A stretch of DNA of 17,524 nt from CAYQZD01 sp964421875. GTDB taxonomy: Bacteria > Electryoneota > Tariuqbacteria > Tariuqbacterales > Tariuqbacteraceae. The translations under genes were made by a program, and so were the position numbers. Positions 1-5,806 of this stretch are shown piece by piece (the stretch's first letter is position 1; each line of letters opens with the position of its first letter). The DNA is taken from NCBI GenBank assembly GCA_964421875.1, contig CAYQZD010000074.1, positions 1 through 17,524 of the forward strand. Direction: 5' to 3'. Under the pieces are notes generated by a model. The model was not told the origin of the DNA and ran no database searches. It saw only the letters and a program-made list of their open reading frames with translations.

Positions 1-288
1 AACGAGAACACAAAGTTCATGTTGTTAATCTCAGAGAAGAATTCATTAGATTGGCTTAAATCTGAAGTCGAAAGCAATAAAGACGATCTTTTTCTATATG
101 TTCGCGCTGAATACACAATTCCTGCAGAACTCAGTCTGGATGGAAAACCGACAAGAGATATAACATTTAGATTAGTGGTTTGGAATCCTCCTACAAAAAA
201 TTTCCACAATGTAAAGTCTGAATTAGAAGATTATATTCTTCAAAAGATAGATGATGGGGATTATCTTTCTAAAGAGGATTGCGGGTAG
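1..288 (+). CDS. Hypothetical protein, 3' part only (gene runs off the left edge)
   Basis: The frame is open from base 1 (N-E-N-T-K-F-M...) to a TAG at 286-288, so the gene probably begins outside the window. An ATG at 19 could give an 89-residue protein, but no clear ribosome binding site precedes it. The product is acidic and hydrophilic, with no membrane segment or signal peptide. It has an alternating 'FRLVVWNPP' strand-like stretch in the middle and an acidic helical C-terminus ending near 'DDGDYLSKEDCG'. I do not recognise the family. The DNA is clearly more AT-rich than the housekeeping genes further right, and AGA/TTA/AAA codons are frequent, which may mark an accessory region, but the segment is too short to be sure. 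Confidence refers to its being a real coding end, not to function. Confidence 0.5.
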   Translation, partial: NENTKFMLLISEKNSLDWLKSEVESNKDDLFLYVRAEYTIPAELSLDGKPTRDITFRLVVWNPPTKNFHNVKSELEDYILQKIDDGDYLSKEDCG

Positions 289-307
289 AGGTGGTCATCT
301 CCAAGAC

Positions 308-336
308 TTGACATTTTGATTGCATTCTTATTGTAA
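308..336 (+). promoter_or_regulatory. Possible sigma70-like promoter
   Basis: A perfect TTGACA at 308-313 is followed after 17 bases by TTGTAA (331-336), a poor -10 match. It points toward the rhomboid gene but lies about 240 bases upstream, and the DNA is AT-rich enough for this to arise by chance. Confidence 0.2.
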
Positions 337-522
337 AATGACTTAAATTTGCCTCTCCCACGCAATGTCTTAACCCGAATTTCTTAATTAACCATAAGCA
401 CTTGATAATATTTATACTTGCGCATCAATTGTTCGCTCAAATTGTTACACGATGTATTTGATAAAACGAAAACTGTTGTTCTCAGATATACTGCGGAGAC
501 CCTGCACTACACAAATTTTTTA

Positions 523-545
523 GTGGGTTAAAACCCACCCTACAA
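523..545. repeat. Short hairpin repeat (GTGGGTT..AACCCAC type)
   Basis: GTGGGTT (523-529) pairs with AACCCAC (532-538) and is followed by CCTAC. GTGGGTT/AACCCACCCTAC hairpins are a frequent dispersed intergenic motif in many environmental bacterial genomes, from general knowledge rather than a search. The T-run at 516-521 lies before the stem on the plus strand, so it is not a plus-strand terminator. It would read as a stem followed by an A-run on that strand's complement only in part. Confidence 0.45.
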
Positions 546-577
546 ACTTAACGCTTAATTGGTGATTGGCAACAGAG

Positions 578-1276
578 ATGATTCCTTTAAAGGACGATAA
601 TCCCACGCATAATACTCCTTATGTCACTATCGGGCTGATTGCGCTCAACATAGTGGTTCATCTGGCTCAGCTACCGATGGGGCTTGAGGAGCGGATGGTG
701 TTCATCAAGACTTACGGTTTTGTTCCCGCGCGTTTGTTCACCGGTGAGGGAGCTTTTTCTCCGATTTCGCCTGTAGCGACCATTTTCAGTAGTATGTTTA
801 TGCACGGCGGGATTATGCATCTTTTGGGGAATATGCTTTACCTCTGGATATTTGGCAACAACATCGAAGACATTATGGGTCCGGTGCGCTTTATCGTCTT
901 CTACCTTTTGTGCGGTATAGGCGCAGCGATGCTTCAGGGGGTACTTGACCCGGATTCATTGGTACCGATGGTGGGGGCTTCGGGGGCAATATCGGGGATT
1001 TTGGGGGGATACCTAATCAGGTTTCCTCGGGCGCGGGTGACGGTGCTGTTATTCCTATTCGTTTTCATACAGGTAATCCAGGTGCGCGCTTCCGTGGTTC
1101 TGGGTTTTTGGATTGTATTTCAGCTTATTTCCGGTGTTGGGACTCTGGGGGCTAAGGGCGGCGGAGTGGCTTTTTTCGCCCATATCGGCGGTTTCGCAGC
1201 GGGATTGATTCTGGTGAAGCTTTTCGAGAGGCGGCGGCGGCGCTATGGTGGGCGGTGGGCGCCTTTTTCGGGTTGA
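578..1276 (+). CDS. Rhomboid family intramembrane serine protease
   Basis: The product cleaves transmembrane substrates inside the membrane with a Ser-His dyad. All rhomboid signatures are present: an N-terminal 'MIPLKDDNPT' followed by the first membrane segment, the 'HGGIMHLLGNMLYLWIFGNNIED' region (about residues 76-98, quoted here only as its key elements H-x-LGNM-YLWIFG), the catalytic serine in GASG (residues 133-136), and the catalytic histidine in 'AHIGGFAAGL' (His at about 202). About six hydrophobic segments fit a six-helix core rhomboid. The tail is a basic patch (ERRRRRYGGR). I chose the ATG at 578, giving 232 residues, because rhomboids of this group usually start 'MIPL(K/R)DD'. 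A TTG at 566 would add four residues. The gene stands alone, with spacers on both sides, and its substrate cannot be inferred. Confidence 0.93.
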   Translation: MIPLKDDNPTHNTPYVTIGLIALNIVVHLAQLPMGLEERMVFIKTYGFVPARLFTGEGAFSPISPVATIFSSMFMHGGIMHLLGNMLYLWIFGNNIEDIMGPVRFIVFYLLCGIGAAMLQGVLDPDSLVPMVGASGAISGILGGYLIRFPRARVTVLLFLFVFIQVIQVRASVVLGFWIVFQLISGVGTLGAKGGGVAFFAHIGGFAAGLILVKLFERRRRRYGGRWAPFSG

Positions 1277-1646
1277 ATTGTTAATTGCTGACTATCGTAC
1301 AACTAATTTTAGGGGGCGGTGTATAAACTCGTAATATTATAGCTTTATCAAAAGAAAATAGTTATCTGTTTGTTTATTAAGAGTTTTTATTCACTGGCTA
1401 TTAAGGCTATTACGGCTATTCAACATCAACATATATCCTTAATATTAATATATTTACATTGAGACTATTTCAACTGTTTTTGAAAGCTTTTAATGATACA
1501 TAAATTCGTATTTTTAGGTTATATTCTATTATTCTTGGAACATTATTTCCAGTGAGAAGTAAAAATTAAGAACCCCCTCCGGGTTGAACACTATCAAATT
1601 TCTTCCCGCTATCATCGATTTCTGCCACCATTTTCCGAAAATAATC
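1277..1646. other. AT-rich intergenic spacer
   Basis: About 300-370 bases without a convincing gene. It contains one copy of a 23-bp repeat (1389-1411) and, just after it, a third GGCTATT unit (about 1413-1420). No good promoter or terminator is visible. The start of the next gene is uncertain, so the spacer may end at 1583 instead. Confidence 0.5.
1389..1411. repeat. 23-bp dispersed repeat, copy 1
   Basis: The bases at 1389-1411 are identical to those at 13692-13714. The core is CACTGGCTATTAAGGCTATT, which itself contains two GGCTATT units. Copy 1 is followed by a third GGCTATT unit. Both copies are in non-coding spacers on the same strand. Confidence 0.7.
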
Positions 1647-2489
1647 GTGAAAGAATTCCTTCCAGCGTTTCTTATACTCCTGCTCGTATTTTTTGGGGCG
1701 CGAGGTCAAGATACCGGCAAGTCTCAGATACTGGGCGCTGAGCCCGTTGCAGGCGACACCACAGTCTCGGACTCTGCGGCAGCGGTCAGCGATACCATCA
1801 TCATCCCTCCGGATACGATGGCTTTGATTCCCGGCGGCGAATACAGCATCGGTTACAATAAGGGTATGCTCGACCAGAGGCCCTTGCATAAGGTCAAACT
1901 CCGGTCTTTTTATATCGATGTTCACGAGGTTACCAACGCTCAGTACAGGGATTTTCTTGAAGCCACCGGACACCGGGAACCGCTTTTTTGGGACGATACC
2001 ACCTTCAACAAGCCTTACCTGCCGGTGACCGGGGTATCATGGAAAGACGCGTCTGCTTACTGCGCGTGGGCGGGGAAACGCCTCCCTAGCGAAGCGGAGT
2101 GGGAGGTCGCGGCGCGGGGCGGTTTGGAGGGCGAGGATTATCCCTGGAAAGGTTCTTTGAAGGAGGAATTGGCGAATTATCACCACAATCCGGACACAAT
2201 TCCCCAGGGAATCAAGCCTGTGGGGCAGTATCTCGCTAACGGATTCGGGCTTTACGATATGGCGGGGAATGTTTGGGAATGGACTGCGGACTATTACAGC
2301 GCTACATTCTACTCAGACAGCGCGGCGTTGGAGAATCCGCGAGGACCTTCGCGGGGGAGCGCGCGGGTGATTCGGGGCGGTTCCTGGAACTACGGGAGGG
2401 AGTTTCAAAAAGTGTATTACCGTAATCGGGCTTCACCCGTCCTTCGTTTAAGTTATCTGGGATTTCGCTGCGCAGAGGATGCTGAATGA
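1647..2489 (+). CDS. Exported FGE-sulfatase (SUMF1) fold protein lacking the catalytic cysteines
   Basis: The C-terminal two thirds (about residues 60-280) is a formylglycine-generating-enzyme-type domain. Its hallmarks are 'PGGEYSIG', 'FYIDVHEVTNAQYRDFLE', 'PVTGVSWKDASAYCAWAGKR' (continuing LPSEAEWE), 'GLYDMAGNVWEWTADYY', 'RVIRGGSWN' and 'LGFRCA'. True FGE carries two active-site cysteines shortly after GGS(Y/W). Here the segment reads GGSWNYGREFQKVYY, with no cysteine, so sulfatase-activating activity is unlikely and a structural, ligand-binding or other role is more probable. The N-terminus from GTG 1647 (MKEFLPAFLILLLVFFGARGQ, positions 1-21) looks like a signal peptide, followed by a Ser/Thr/Asp-rich linker. 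A TTG at 1584 would add 21 residues, and neither start has a clear Shine-Dalgarno sequence. The stop overlaps the next start (ATGA), so this gene and the CDF gene are probably co-translated. Confidence 0.85.
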   Translation: MKEFLPAFLILLLVFFGARGQDTGKSQILGAEPVAGDTTVSDSAAAVSDTIIIPPDTMALIPGGEYSIGYNKGMLDQRPLHKVKLRSFYIDVHEVTNAQYRDFLEATGHREPLFWDDTTFNKPYLPVTGVSWKDASAYCAWAGKRLPSEAEWEVAARGGLEGEDYPWKGSLKEELANYHHNPDTIPQGIKPVGQYLANGFGLYDMAGNVWEWTADYYSATFYSDSAALENPRGPSRGSARVIRGGSWNYGREFQKVYYRNRASPVLRLSYLGFRCAEDAE

Positions 2490-3439
2490 CGGGGGGTGAG
2501 GATACTGAGAACACTACGGTGAGGGCAGACAGTTCCGTTAAGGATTACAGGGCGGGCGCGGTCTGCGCTGCGGTGAGTGTGGCGGTCAATCTCTTCCTCA
2601 CCGGGCTGAAGCTTGCCGCGGGAATTCTGGGGAATTCCAGCGCGATGACCGTGGATGCGGTTCACAGCGCTTCGGATGTGGTATCATCGGTGATAGTCTG
2701 GCTGGGGATGAAGATGGCGGCCAAACCGGCTGACCGGGACCATCCCTGGGGGCACGGCAAGGCTGAGGCGCTGGCGGCGAAAATCGTGGCGATACTGCTC
2801 ATCATCGCCGGCTTGAAACTGGGTTATGACGCGCTGGTATCCATCAGCGAGCGCAGTTTCAAGGAGGTGAAGGTTATCGCTTTGTGGGCTGCGGTCATCT
2901 CCATTGTTGTCAAAGAACTTAATTTCCATTACGCCTACCGGCTGGGGAAGCGTCTCGATTCTTTGTCATTGAAGGCGGACGCCTGGCATCACCGTTCGGA
3001 TGCGATCTCCTCGCTTATTGCGCTGGGGGGGATTACGCTGTCGATATATGGGGGAGCCAAATGGCACTTTATGGACCATTTAGCGGCGGCTTTGGTGGCG
3101 GGGATAATCATTTTCGTGGGGGTGAAGTTTTTCCAGCGGGCGGCATCCGATTTGATGGACAAACTCATCCCGGAGGAGCAGCTTCGACCCATTCGCGAAG
3201 CGATTGAGCAGACTCAAGGGGTGCGGGCGGTGGAATCTTTAGCGGCTCGGCGCAGCGGTTTGAAGGTATTGGTCGATGTCCATGTGGAAGTGAATCCTGA
3301 TATAACTGTATATGAGGGACATGAAATCGCCCGCCGGGTGCGGCAGGATTTGATAGCGAAATGTCCTGATGTGCAGAATGCTCTGGTGCATATTGAGCCG
3401 GATAGCGGGGAGCGTCCAAGTAACGGTAAAAACTCGTAG
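2486..3439 (+). CDS. Cation diffusion facilitator (CDF) family metal transporter
   Basis: The 317-residue product should export divalent metal ions (Zn, Fe, Mn, Co or Cd) across the inner membrane by proton antiport. Family marks are 'DAVHSASD' in the second helix (metal site, about residues 52-59), 'HPWGHGKAE' in the following loop, and 'DAWHHRSDAISS' in the fifth helix (HxxxD half of the transport site). A cytoplasmic C-terminal ferredoxin-like domain follows, from about residue 235 ('VLVDVHVEVNPDITVYEGHE'), with the usual histidines and acidic residues. Length is normal for FieF/YiiP-like members. The ATG at 2486 overlaps the preceding stop and has AGAGG upstream. The DxxxH-type metal sites do not let me assign the ion, so no gene symbol is given. 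The methyltransferase gene begins only 6 bases after the stop, suggesting one transcript. Confidence 0.92.
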   Translation: MTGGEDTENTTVRADSSVKDYRAGAVCAAVSVAVNLFLTGLKLAAGILGNSSAMTVDAVHSASDVVSSVIVWLGMKMAAKPADRDHPWGHGKAEALAAKIVAILLIIAGLKLGYDALVSISERSFKEVKVIALWAAVISIVVKELNFHYAYRLGKRLDSLSLKADAWHHRSDAISSLIALGGITLSIYGGAKWHFMDHLAAALVAGIIIFVGVKFFQRAASDLMDKLIPEEQLRPIREAIEQTQGVRAVESLAARRSGLKVLVDVHVEVNPDITVYEGHEIARRVRQDLIAKCPDVQNALVHIEPDSGERPSNGKNS

Positions 3440-3445
3440 AATCAA

Positions 3446-4564
3446 GTGGTGAACAGAATCTACCTCGGCGACAACCTGCGGGTGATGCGGGAAAGGATAG
3501 AGGATGCCTCGGTCGATTTGATTTACCTCGACCCGCCCTTCAATTCCGGGGCCGATTATAAGGTTCTATCAGGTAATGGCTCTGATGAAAAGCGGGCGGA
3601 GATTAAAAACGCGTTTTCCGATTTATGGAGGTGGGAGGATTCTTCCGGGGAATATGAGAAACTGATGATGGGGGGGCGGGAGGAGGTGAAGCGGCTGCTG
3701 CGGGGTTTCCGCGAGCTGTTGAGAGTTTCGCCGATGTTAGCTTACCTCACGATGATGACGGCGCGTTTGGTGGAAATGCGGCGGGTTCTCAAGCGGACAG
3801 GTTCGATTTACCTCCATTGCGACGGCTCCGCGGGGCACTATTTGAGGACGGCGATGGAGGCGGTGTTCGGCGGGGAGAACTACCAGAACACGATTGTGTG
3901 GCAGCGTTTTAATTTCCACGCCAACGCCAAGCGGTGGGGCCGGATTCACGACCAGATACTGTTCTTCACCGCTTCCCCGGAGGCGAAAAGACGGTTTTCA
4001 CCCCAGCGGATTCCCTACAAAGATTCCTATATCAAGAGCCATTTCAAGCGTGATTCCCAGGGAAGACTATACCGGCTGGACAACGCTTTAGCCGCCGGGG
4101 AGGGAGCGGCGATGAAGTTTTTCGGGAGGGAGATACCGCCTCCGGCGGGTTCGCGCTGGCGGTGGTCGCAGACGACCATCGACGAACTGTGCGCCAAAGG
4201 CGTCATCGTCCTCACCCAAAAAGGCAGACCTACGGTCAAGCGTTATCTGGACGAGATGCCGGGTCATCCTTTAGGGGATGTCTGGGACGATATTCCGCCG
4301 GTGAATCCTATGGCTAAGGAGCGCACCGGGTATGACACTCAGAAGCCGCTGTCGTTGCTGGAGCGTATTATCAAAGCCTCCTCGCGGGAGGGCGAGGTGG
4401 CGCTCGACCCCTTCTGCGGCAGCGGGACGACATTAGTAGCGGCGGAAAAGCTGGGGCGGAGGTGGATAGGGATTGACAGTTCAAAAGAAGCGGTGGCAAT
4501 CGCCCGGCGCAGGATAGAGGGGATTTGCGGCGGGAGAGGCGGTTATGTTTTGAATTCTATGTAG
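3446..4564 (+). CDS. Beta-class site-specific DNA methyltransferase 1 (probable N6-adenine)
   Basis: This is a SAM-dependent DNA methyltransferase of the Mod/COG2189-like kind. Catalytic motif IV, DPPF (residues 29-32 in 'LIYLDPPFNSGADY'), comes before SAM-binding motif I (DPFCGSGTT, from residue 321), which defines the beta class. DPPF rather than SPPY suggests adenine N6 as the target. The region between them (about residues 145-290) is the likely target-recognition part and ends in the conserved 'WDDIPP...KERTGYDTQKPLSLLERII'. The start is GTG, with no obvious Shine-Dalgarno sequence and a second GTG following directly. A later ATG would lose the conserved GDN segment. The product is 372 residues, shorter than Type III Mod subunits. 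The whole gene is GC-rich (38 of 60 bases at 4081-4140), unlike the centres of its two downstream paralogues. Its TAG stop lies inside the left arm of an inverted-repeat element. Confidence 0.92.
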   Translation: MVNRIYLGDNLRVMRERIEDASVDLIYLDPPFNSGADYKVLSGNGSDEKRAEIKNAFSDLWRWEDSSGEYEKLMMGGREEVKRLLRGFRELLRVSPMLAYLTMMTARLVEMRRVLKRTGSIYLHCDGSAGHYLRTAMEAVFGGENYQNTIVWQRFNFHANAKRWGRIHDQILFFTASPEAKRRFSPQRIPYKDSYIKSHFKRDSQGRLYRLDNALAAGEGAAMKFFGREIPPPAGSRWRWSQTTIDELCAKGVIVLTQKGRPTVKRYLDEMPGHPLGDVWDDIPPVNPMAKERTGYDTQKPLSLLERIIKASSREGEVALDPFCGSGTTLVAAEKLGRRWIGIDSSKEAVAIARRRIEGICGGRGGYVLNSM

Positions 4565-4630
4565 GGGCGAAGCATTCAAGTTAAAGTCATTATTAATATT
4601 GTTGTTATATAAAGAATGCTTCGCCCTTAC
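4561..4630. repeat. 70-bp inverted-repeat (MITE-like) element between methyltransferases 1 and 2
   Basis: GTAGGGGCGAAGCATTC at 4561-4577 is answered by GAATGCTTCGCCCTTAC at 4614-4630. These 17-base arms are complementary at 16 positions, with one G-T wobble. The 36 bases between are strongly AT-rich. The left arm includes the last base of the methionine codon and the TAG stop of methyltransferase 1. I see no obvious target duplication. As RNA the segment would form a long stem that could also separate expression of genes 1 and 2. Arms of the GTAGGGGCGAAGCATTC type are, from general knowledge, a common dispersed intergenic sequence in environmental genomes. Confidence 0.75.
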
Positions 4631-4663
4631 AGGACTATTATAGGATTTTCAAGGTGTAATTCA

Positions 4664-5806
4664 ATGGATAACACCCTTTTCTACGGCGACAATCTGAAGA
4701 TAATGCGGGAGCAAATCGAGGATGAATCGGTGGATTTGATTTATCTCGATCCTCCCTTCAATTCGCAGGCGACCTATAACATACTGTTCAAGGACGAGAG
4801 CGGGGACTTTGCGCCGTCGCAGGTTAGGGCTTTCAGCGACACCTGGCACTGGCCGGACGCGGCGGAGGATTACGATGATTTGAGGGTATCCGCCCCGGAG
4901 GCGGTGCGGCGCTTCCTGGAGGGGCTGTATGAATTTATGGGACCCTGCGCCATGATGGCGTATTTGGTGATGATGACCTCGCGGCTGTTGGAATTGAAAC
5001 GGGTGTTGAAAATAGACGGTTCGCTCTTTCTCCATTGCGATTCCACTGCCAGTCATTATTTGAAACTGTTGTTAGACACAGTATTTGGTGTGAAAAACTT
5101 CAGGAATGAGATACTATGGAAAAGGACACTGGGACATCATCTTTCCACCAGACGCTTAGATGTGATGACAGACTCAATCTTTTTCTATTCGAAATCCGAC
5201 CGCTATTTGTTCAATCATCATTATACCGAATTGACCGATGAGGAAATCGAACAGAAATTTCCCTATAAAGAAGAGGAGACGGGAAGGAGATATACGCACG
5301 AGAAATTAGAGCAGTCCTCCAACGAATATAGCAAAGAAGAAACAAGAATCATTCAGGGCAAGAAAGTAAGAACTAATTTAGGCTGGCGGTGGACACAAGA
5401 GACTTTTGATGAAAGACTTGCTGAAAATCCATACTTGATATATTGGACAAGCGGAGGAAAACCCAGGTATAAAAGGTATTCGGATGAATATTTAGGGAGA
5501 AAAATAAGCAACTTATGGGACGATGTGCCGCCTCTCAGTTCCACCGATAAAGAGCGGCTCGGTTATCCGACGCAAAAACCCTTAGCTTTGTTGGAGAGAA
5601 TCATCAATGTGGCTTCCAATCCCGGCGATATAGTGCTCGACCCTTTCTGTGGCTGCGGGACCACTATCGAAGCGGCGGAGAAGTTAGGGCGGCGCTGGAT
5701 AGGGATAGACAATTCAGCGGAAGCGATATCAATGACAAATAATCGTTTACAGAAAGTATTCGGTTTTACTTGCGAGTACACATTTCAAGAAATGGAGGTT
5801 ATCTAA
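4664..5806 (+). CDS. Beta-class site-specific DNA methyltransferase 2 (probable N6-adenine)
   Basis: A paralogue of the genes on either side, with the same architecture: 'GDNLKIMREQ', DPPF at residues 29-32, 'TWHWPDAAEDYDDL', 'AYLVMMTSRLLELKRVLK', a variable central region (about 145-290), the conserved 'WDDVPPLSSTDKERLGYPTQ', and SAM motif DPFCGCGTT from residue 326. DPPF favours adenine N6. I chose the ATG at 4664 (380 residues) because AAGGTG lies 7 bases upstream and the protein then aligns from MDNTLFYGDN with its neighbour. An ATG at 4616 would add 16 residues encoded by the inverted-repeat element. The first ~140 residues are almost the same as in methyltransferase 3, but the central region differs. 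That centre is AT-rich (22 of 60 GC at 5401-5460), while the front is GC-rich (39 of 60 at 4861-4920). The stop and the next start share one base (TAATG), so the two are translationally coupled. Confidence 0.93.
   Translation: MDNTLFYGDNLKIMREQIEDESVDLIYLDPPFNSQATYNILFKDESGDFAPSQVRAFSDTWHWPDAAEDYDDLRVSAPEAVRRFLEGLYEFMGPCAMMAYLVMMTSRLLELKRVLKIDGSLFLHCDSTASHYLKLLLDTVFGVKNFRNEILWKRTLGHHLSTRRLDVMTDSIFFYSKSDRYLFNHHYTELTDEEIEQKFPYKEEETGRRYTHEKLEQSSNEYSKEETRIIQGKKVRTNLGWRWTQETFDERLAENPYLIYWTSGGKPRYKRYSDEYLGRKISNLWDDVPPLSSTDKERLGYPTQKPLALLERIINVASNPGDIVLDPFCGCGTTIEAAEKLGRRWIGIDNSAEAISMTNNRLQKVFGFTCEYTFQEMEVI

Larger units (their letters stand above)
289..577. other. AT-rich intergenic spacer
   Basis: No gene is visible on either strand. 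The stretch holds a possible sigma70-like promoter near 308-336 and, at its right end, a short repeat hairpin at 523-538. Nothing else is convincing. Confidence 0.5.

Noticed and set aside
523..545. Intrinsic terminator for the leftmost gene
   Set aside because: It is more than 230 bases past that stop, the T-run precedes rather than follows the stem on the plus strand, and the stem matches a dispersed repeat type.
1566..1973. Minus-strand open frame overlapping the start of the FGE-like gene
   Set aside because: The plus-strand frame has clear FGE-domain motifs. The minus-strand product has no family features, and the overlap is complete over the conserved part.
4616..4663. Longer N-terminus for methyltransferase 2 from an upstream ATG
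   Set aside because: The added 16 residues come from the inverted-repeat element and have no counterpart in the paralogues. The ATG at 4664 has AAGGTG at good spacing and aligns with methyltransferase 3.
5770..5805. Longer N-terminus for methyltransferase 3 from a TTG at 5770
   Set aside because: It would overlap the upstream gene by 37 bases, whereas the ATG at 5806 has a strong GGAGG 7 bases upstream and matches the paralogue start.
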